Virus record (IMG/VR): IMGVR_UViG_3300042562_000844
Span: 1 to 36,383 of that record
Source: a virus
Direction: 5' to 3' (one strand)
Length of the DNA stretch: 36,383 bases
Below the pieces are notes generated by a model that searched no databases, was not told where the DNA came from, and saw only the letters and a program-made list of their open reading frames with translations. Positions 33,701 to 36,383 of this stretch are shown one piece after another. Within the stretch, counting starts at the first letter, position 1, and every line of letters begins with the position of its first letter. A program made the position numbers and the translations under genes.

Positions 33701-36383
33701 AGCGCCTTGGTATAATTGAGTTCTGCAAGTTCCCTTTGACCAGTTAACTTTGCAAGTTTTCCTGCGGCAATAATCTGGGCTTCACTTAGATCTGCTCCCG
33801 CGGCTTGCTGAGTAGATAATGATGCAGTAAGTTGATTAAGTTTGTTTGCATGAGCAATTTTTGCATCGGTTAAAGCTTTTGATGCTGCAGTATCTTGTGG
33901 TGTATATACTGATGATGGGCCTAAATGGCCTATACCGCTAGATGCTACGCCACCTCCATAAAGTGGAGTTCTAATATCATATCCGGCGGCCGCTGCCCTT
34001 CTTTGTAATCCCTGTTCAAGCCTAACTAATGATTTATTAAACTCATCCGTTTCATATTTAGCTAATCTATATTTATATTCTGAAGAACTCTTAGCAAGCC
34101 TCCTGTACAATGGATCAGCTGCTTTACCAGCTTGAGTCTCTGCATCTAACTCTGCCTGCAATTTACGCGCTGCTCTTTTTTTAGTACTTTCCTGAACCTT
34201 TTTTATAAATGCTTGATCATCTTCTCCACCAATACCGAGATCTTGCATTTTTTTCTGTCTTGCAGCTGGACTAAGTTCTTGAAGTTCTTTTCTCATAACC
34301 TCAGCTTGTTCAGGATTTTCAGCAAGGTATCTAGTTTGTCCAAACATAGTGGCTTGTGTTTTCCTTACTTCACTGGCTTTATACGAACTAGCTTCAAAAA
34401 GTTTTTGCCTATAGGTTTCTGTTACAGTTGCAAGATTTTTTTCAGCTTCAGCTAGTCTAGCAGCTGCCTCCGTTCCAGCCCTTCTTGCACCAGTTGCCTT
34501 CCTGGCGTCGTCATATTCGCGTTGTGCGGCTTTAACTTGATCTCTAGCTCTATCAGCTGCAATTTTTCTATTTTCTTCACTAGGAGCACTTTCTCTCAAA
34601 CTTGTAGAAAATCCAAACCTTGGATCAGCTTCTGACATCTGAAGTTGCATTTGATTTTTCCAACTTGGAGATGGCATTAAACCTAAACCACTTAGAGGTC
34701 TATTATTCCAAAACGGGTCAGTCTTACTAAGTAGGTGAGATCTATTGTATGCGTCACGGTCTTTAAATTTATTGCCATCTGACGAAAGAATATCGGGGTC
34801 AGCTGCTGAAAGTAAATATCTTCCAGCGACCGCACCGGCAGCCATGCGCTTATATGACTGAGTTAATTGTTCTCCGGTTGGGGCACCTGCACTACCTGGT
34901 TCCTGCGCTACCTGAGTAGATGACCCCACCGAAATGGCGGAAGGAATTGCTACCCTTCCAGAAGCATCTCTACCTGCTGGTGATTGTGAAGCACTTGCTG
35001 TAGCTGCTGAAGCAGCAGTAGCATTATCAGCCAGCTCCTTAAACTGAAGAGCCAGGTTTGCAACAGCATTTTTAAAGGTATTAGTTGCTGTTACTTGATC
35101 ATAAAAAGTTTTAGTTAGTTGGTCTCCCGCCAATTTAGCTGCCTGCTCTTCGGCAGTAACATATTTAAAAGCTGAAAGGCCACCTTTCTTAAACGCAGAA
35201 AGAAGAACTCCAGCTTTAACAAGATAACCGAAGAAGTTAGCAAACACACCGACAAGCATAATGACTGGTCCAACAATTGCAACTAGAGTAGTAAGGCCTA
35301 AAATAAATTGTTTAAATCCGGAAGGAAGGTTGTTGAATTTTTCAAGCATAGTTCCAAGAGCGCCAAATATTTTAGTTCCAAGCTTAAGAAACTCTTCACC
35401 AATTGGTAAAAGATTGGATTTTAAGTTTTCAGCTGCTCTCTTAAATTGTCCAGAAACAGAGTTTGCAGCTCTTGCAAGTTCTTGCTCTGTTAATGCTGCT
35501 AGGTCTGCTGCTGATTTTCCCGCGAGTTCCATCACCTGCACAGATTGACTACCCGCTTGATTCAAATTATTGAACAAAGCTGTAATTCTACCAACCTGCA
35601 TTTTACCAAAAAGTTTTTCAAGCACACGCTGCCTTGAAAGGTCGTCGAGCGCATTTAACCTTCCCTGGAACTCATTAAGAGTCGGCATAAGTTTTCCTGC
35701 ATTTTTATCAACAATTTCAGTAAGGTCAATTCCAAAAGTTTTCATGTATTTTGAAACTTCTTTGGTTGGGTTGATAAGAGCAGAAAGAGATGATTTGATT
35801 GCGTTAGCGGCTTCTCCGGCGGGGATTCCACCCTCCTTCATTGCTACAAGCATCGTTGCTAGATCTTTTACGTCACCCCCAAGTCCTCTAACAACTGGAC
35901 CGGCTTTAGGAATTGCAGTAGTAAGGTCATCGATGCTTGCGCTTGTTTGGTTTTCAACAGCATTCAAAAAGTTAATATCTTTAGTTAATTGTTTTGTATC
36001 AGATCTGAAAACACTTTGAAGAGACAAGGTTGTTTTCATGGCTTGCTGTCTATCAATTTCTCCCAGCGTGGCAAGGATACTTGTTTGTTTAATGGCCCCA
36101 ATAAGTTTTTCTCCCTCAAGGCCTGTGGCTGCTAGATCAGCAGCTAGTCCCGCTGTTTGTGCCGCAGGTATTCCCAAGGCCTTTGAAAGCTCTGTAGAAA
36201 GTTCTTTAACCTGGCTTTTAATTGAATCAAGGGCCTGTGTTCCAGAAGAAGTAATGGACGCACCATAAACACGAGAAAGTCTAGTAAGTTCTTTGTCAAA
36301 GTCCATGAAAGTTTTTGCAGCGGTTGTTCCAAATATGGAGAGCGGTATAGAGAGACCGACCATGAGTTGTCTACCAGCCCACT
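24799..36383 (-). CDS. Giant tape measure protein with multiple enzyme-like domains, N-terminus beyond window
   Basis: At least 3860 residues. The frame is open to the right edge, so the Met at 36363 is internal. Numbering below starts there. The first 330 residues match the TP901-like tape-measure core (FDKELTRLSRVYGAS, LSTELSKALGI). Hydrophobic segments lie near 35200-35330, 33260-33390 and 33060-33150, and a charged coiled coil near 31600-31960. An M23 peptidase spans about 1915-2045 (H1941, D1945, H2023, H2025). Later regions resemble a kinase-like fold (about 2485-2630), a GNAT acetyltransferase (about 2920-3055) and a DUF3626/ART-type domain (about 3420-3585). It sets tail length and probably enters the cell envelope during DNA delivery. 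The assignment as tape measure is firm, but the last three domains are tentative. Confidence 0.93.
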   Translation of the reverse strand, partial: WAGRQLMVGLSIPLSIFGTTAAKTFMDFDKELTRLSRVYGASITSSGTQALDSIKSQVKELSTELSKALGIPAAQTAGLAADLAATGLEGEKLIGAIKQTSILATLGEIDRQQAMKTTLSLQSVFRSDTKQLTKDINFLNAVENQTSASIDDLTTAIPKAGPVVRGLGGDVKDLATMLVAMKEGGIPAGEAANAIKSSLSALINPTKEVSKYMKTFGIDLTEIVDKNAGKLMPTLNEFQGRLNALDDLSRQRVLEKLFGKMQVGRITALFNNLNQAGSQSVQVMELAGKSAADLAALTEQELARAANSVSGQFKRAAENLKSNLLPIGEEFLKLGTKIFGALGTMLEKFNNLPSGFKQFILGLTTLVAIVGPVIMLVGVFANFFGYLVKAGVLLSAFKKGGLSAFKYVTAEEQAAKLAGDQLTKTFYDQVTATNTFKNAVANLALQFKELADNATAASAATASASQSPAGRDASGRVAIPSAISVGSSTQVAQEPGSAGAPTGEQLTQSYKRMAAGAVAGRYLLSAADPDILSSDGNKFKDRDAYNRSHLLSKTDPFWNNRPLSGLGLMPSPSWKNQMQLQMSEADPRFGFSTSLRESAPSEENRKIAADRARDQVKAAQREYDDARKATGARRAGTEAAARLAEAEKNLATVTETYRQKLFEASSYKASEVRKTQATMFGQTRYLAENPEQAEVMRKELQELSPAARQKKMQDLGIGGEDDQAFIKKVQESTKKRAARKLQAELDAETQAGKAADPLYRRLAKSSSEYKYRLAKYETDEFNKSLVRLEQGLQRRAAAAGYDIRTPLYGGGVASSGIGHLGPSSVYTPQDTAASKALTDAKIAHANKLNQLTASLSTQQAAGADLSEAQIIAAGKLAKLTGQRELAELNYTKALDASAKLSAQGSSSTKAVAAAKVAVAEAEALLVTAIRTEITALAGLTTETIIETEQYRMSNPNSPGLTTTGDVDVDGGGDTVLLDPDGEKEPGKKAGRRLPSMTKVGMGAMAAGSVASLVGPKQGALANLATGAMSFGVTTMMVGQMIPAESMKRLGEGITKMTKLGGVTGATGKAMAAFSSTVRAGMLALLGPIGAVIAIVAGLGATVWYVNRRTQDAAKTTQSFMTVSSDMATLFNQKLNGMKANLSGLSENIDEARKRYEELKKAIDAMDSKSPIKKLIEDLKNEADPERSITAKLTSMYSSLVLQGLDPQKAKDAIQVVLDEAGQGKYKVVVNAEIDELNLKGPEGRKKLIQSAFDRALAGAIGTDKYNNAMDQFKVNGVKNADKPRAEEDDSLLDTVLKALGAPQDATSYNTQRDDAIRSASGQLALEVSRMGDTAVKGAADQLSNMLGNISAVNPAGFSKFVEDLKTSTSLQEGFWMDERFRKQFIEDLGVVGTKYEELIRKENNLTVAAQLAFLAQSGVSDAMAQNAYNADKAAGSFGTATSAIEAMTVAAQVNKQLALDVQAATPRVKESATSAGRKNAVASGYDAQKKAIQGKIDVIKKEIDAINKKLEAEKKAFEFERKMRASQISYREALAAGELGEAALIKNQMNNDMLDKQKEDETAAKIDPKQAQIDKLQKQLDAIDKMKEKSSDATVSTEGDVKNADNLEKAWTAVTDGIASGSIKSANDIKNNLSPALYDAIKKGGYGIDEFYGKARKTIKDSIQGSINDLDETQKAVWKAYSKGSKDLADQLRTARIMSYVAARGGNVEEAVKLNQQGKLNVTTDKEGEITGVSVTGAGRGGNSIIFPKGRQPTEGNSANTALAKSIGGEFEKALDKYAADGSSLRVRSWDGKSGGGGANYYNYYGSGMGGSNSYSDMGGGSDDYDSGMGGSNSYSGSGASAYNGRSSYLFGPQKSSELYDATADQQARDKKASTPARSSASSSSSGNQNSSYLEGSTDSSAGNEQAIQGPFAARDVKGPFDRVKMKSWANYPFYNNREGRAYGGRHAGLDYPAAVGSNVFTTRGGKVVMSRYMAGTPGYGNFVVVEDDKLKYVYAHLSTRNVKEGQSVVEGQQIGKSGSSGLRDSDPHLHFEVRDKDSSLGNKNWKSTYDPRNYLHTGGNVNKLSTADKSLKRDEVPAVLQSGEYVIQRKAVSRYGEGFMHMINNGDLSDKEVPKFHIGGMVAYAGDNNSSSMSYNPITRKNKITRRKRKSRTYIKPPGTYLSAKKPENRQSLDENYTEDFHRRSGPLGLLHKAAKIGFTPYEQGISRVLSTALLSINTGKGLGGLNPREAWNNSKYVAPGQALAGGIDALNNKWTRRDRDPRDSQITPEEELRSAIANRSKITSFSGGGALGKIANLSSGVWDGAFRLLDPMTWVPMTWAFKGAKAVSRALPNPIRISNALDNFKPPTFENPQPGLNASKNARSATSNLDRRTNAAVAKERKAARTSAAQAARGQEPAATSTGFVNKYVTSGFKKILPSSAYRAGDRGEADINPMNWLRRGSKLSEKDAARTAEVSALLRASNKEAGSDAFSGMPVTELGELTGALGGRSSAIPGVNGTYRDPFGQLHVVKGHTDAASAYAEARGSQLTTDLFGLKTPDQKVIKFRHPITGDRMFGVRSTFDEKFAEPTGKFTDDEFYRQAVASVLRRDKDLQPENLYGNIVADQGQAFVASKASQPRTVGGLRLPVGDQVRANFLMEKAGARTWFAETTAEIAKRASKSEYSAGFQKAIDDALANFDSAMANLGKLSPEEKATYNSLKDDLIQLSKTDWAEVQAHHSKIVPKVARPKTDAAIKKAAEAKAARKIEAQKSIDSGMPEWLLPMRDTLSARKSAMGANETGAANIDLPLSLASLGLYPLGRKLAQAVGRRIPRRGIESALDRGVLGNNFMDETSKVIQAEEFAPKLINGSFQRPVLSDMESQVGTSSISKLKKLSRRSSLGDKISSLFDSNSSTDMIRITSGSDEGQLMTIKEWENMYYSLPEEARGYLPEIATVKTDVATRTKGVTVGGMEPADRAVNATGEFLIRPADVEAWMYAGNFNRTIRPVRSSARSKNSVSNDIMSIEQDFQGSGLATAFTRRMDDIYPRIGVDRNTVETADAGTSVWGKLGFDLDRYDNTAGQMNRGNNSSSPQWLDNMEMYGLDAEYPDLYQAIQAFKDGRNPGFSIQDIMRNPESSTIFRGSGWYGEKVYPKAEPKKSPVENFFARIVKKQKAKEMASTTFNERYDQMARIARGEEKAPKPTLAQTMLNRLTAPKAERSSLMDILKARMPSRDKRSIIDQALDSMNAPFNMRAMLIPGPVRTPRASLTPGPATSMYDDLAEQAASRMNERRSGMGLPQRIAPAGDHMTNPWLEGFPKAEVSPVSPAEKALEKYRLAKQQQGMGPYGPNERPDGSTAYNRENFSDPPIGTVPPELAMMPLYQSTELMPNARDLIHGLHSVGRAESIANIAITPEGKLLDLTAEELNYVANAIEDHLAKLTGESDAMTQMQESGFEGFLRDGRIQTNFELPARQKNPDLQRVFAERTNFGYQEDMDILKRPTYGTLGNKYVNNPYTGGYGPVKLVLDPKILDRATLAMHDTFDMNVKSSPARFPRIQSLRKSEYGFESIDYSNLASYSLLEPFTELQFHAVGGKGASPKLEDIQEIILPGNLADPSRGQEYLSRVQEKFGLQNILPDIPISLINKQGVIQSSVNKIFSEEEIKKIIQAQIMDQSPWGGARNIESGPTRGEGYGTFTNLIPKLSEINLSQLLSKAKRLPDGTIEFPYKQNVDPFDEFNSAILHPNVPRLGQRKISTPSAMSPGWAGTEYMTISLPNIPGLRSGGTINNDNTLANLHQGEMVLTQPLTQKLNNGINALSYMLARPNNSMSSVSSGQPAQQVASAPVSYYNLTVQPSPGMDEDALANRVVRKLKDHERRVGMARR
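30873..30963 (-). repeat. In-frame 60-bp period repeat in tape measure gene
   Basis: A 31-nt stretch at 30873-30903 recurs identically at 30933-30963, a period of exactly 60 bp. It encodes Gly/Ser/Tyr/Asp-rich linker (SGMGGSNSYS repeated 20 residues apart) just before the M23 domain. The identity at DNA level indicates recent duplication or slippage. It probably forms a flexible tether. Confidence 0.85.

Noticed and set aside
33209-33715. Plus-strand open frame of 168 codons
   Set aside because: It is antisense to the Ala/Gly/Val-rich part of the tape measure gene. It has no family motif and no promoter or ribosome site.
36361-36363. ATG at 36363 as the start of the tape measure gene
   Set aside because: The frame continues upstream to the window edge (WAGRQL precedes it) in sequence typical of tape measures, so the true start lies outside.
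1-36383. CRISPR array, tRNA genes, integrase or attachment site
   Set aside because: No regularly spaced repeats with unique spacers, no cloverleaf-like intergenic stretch and no recombinase motifs were seen. Nearly all sequence is coding.

Overview
This window is part of a tailed-phage (Caudoviricetes) genome. Every supportable gene lies on the minus strand, so transcription runs from position 36383 towards 1. The DNA is AT-rich (roughly 40% GC by eye) and almost fully coding, with genes packed at 1-11 nt overlaps. The gene content (RecA, DnaE-type polymerase, gp32-like SSB, fibronectin-III and lectin-like tail proteins, a giant tape measure) and an apparently leaderless promoter fit a phage of an actinobacterium, perhaps one with modest GC. 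The host assignment is inference. No tRNA, integrase, capsid, terminase, holin or stand-alone lysin is visible.

Tail module (36383-10024, read right to left). A tape measure protein of at least 3860 residues runs off the right edge. Besides helical and hydrophobic tape-measure segments it carries an M23 peptidase and, in its C-terminal half, three regions resembling a kinase-like fold, a GNAT acetyltransferase and a DUF3626/ADP-ribosyltransferase-type domain. Then come a distal-tail-like protein, a 1257-residue hub or baseplate-like protein with a probable lectin region, a small acidic protein, a minor tail protein, and a 2522-residue Ser/Thr-rich fibre with FN3 domains followed by about fifteen copies of a short beta module. 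That module also occurs once in each of the two proteins just after the tape measure. The module ends with a small coiled-coil protein, a surface-repeat protein, an H-type-lectin-like protein and an HNH endonuclease. A near-consensus promoter (TTGATA-N17-TATAAT) sits 7 nt before the start codon at 19991 and probably drives the fibre genes from a leaderless mRNA.

Replication and recombination module (9985-1). This holds a metallophosphoesterase, a 52-residue zinc-ribbon protein, a MerR-like helix-turn-helix protein, three small unknown proteins, DnaB-type helicase, a small unknown protein, DnaG-type primase, zinc-binding SSB, DnaE-type DNA polymerase III alpha, a small unknown protein, a MazG-like pyrophosphatase and a RecA-type recombinase cut by the left edge. 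Helicase, primase, SSB and polymerase together form a nearly self-sufficient replisome. The DnaE PHP domain keeps its metal ligands, so it may proofread. A strong hairpin between SSB and DnaE may tune SSB against polymerase expression.

The most unusual item is the tape measure protein, which looks like a carrier of several effector-type enzyme folds. Two small genes overlapped by neighbours (9012-9170 and 11309-11470) were found by direct translation.
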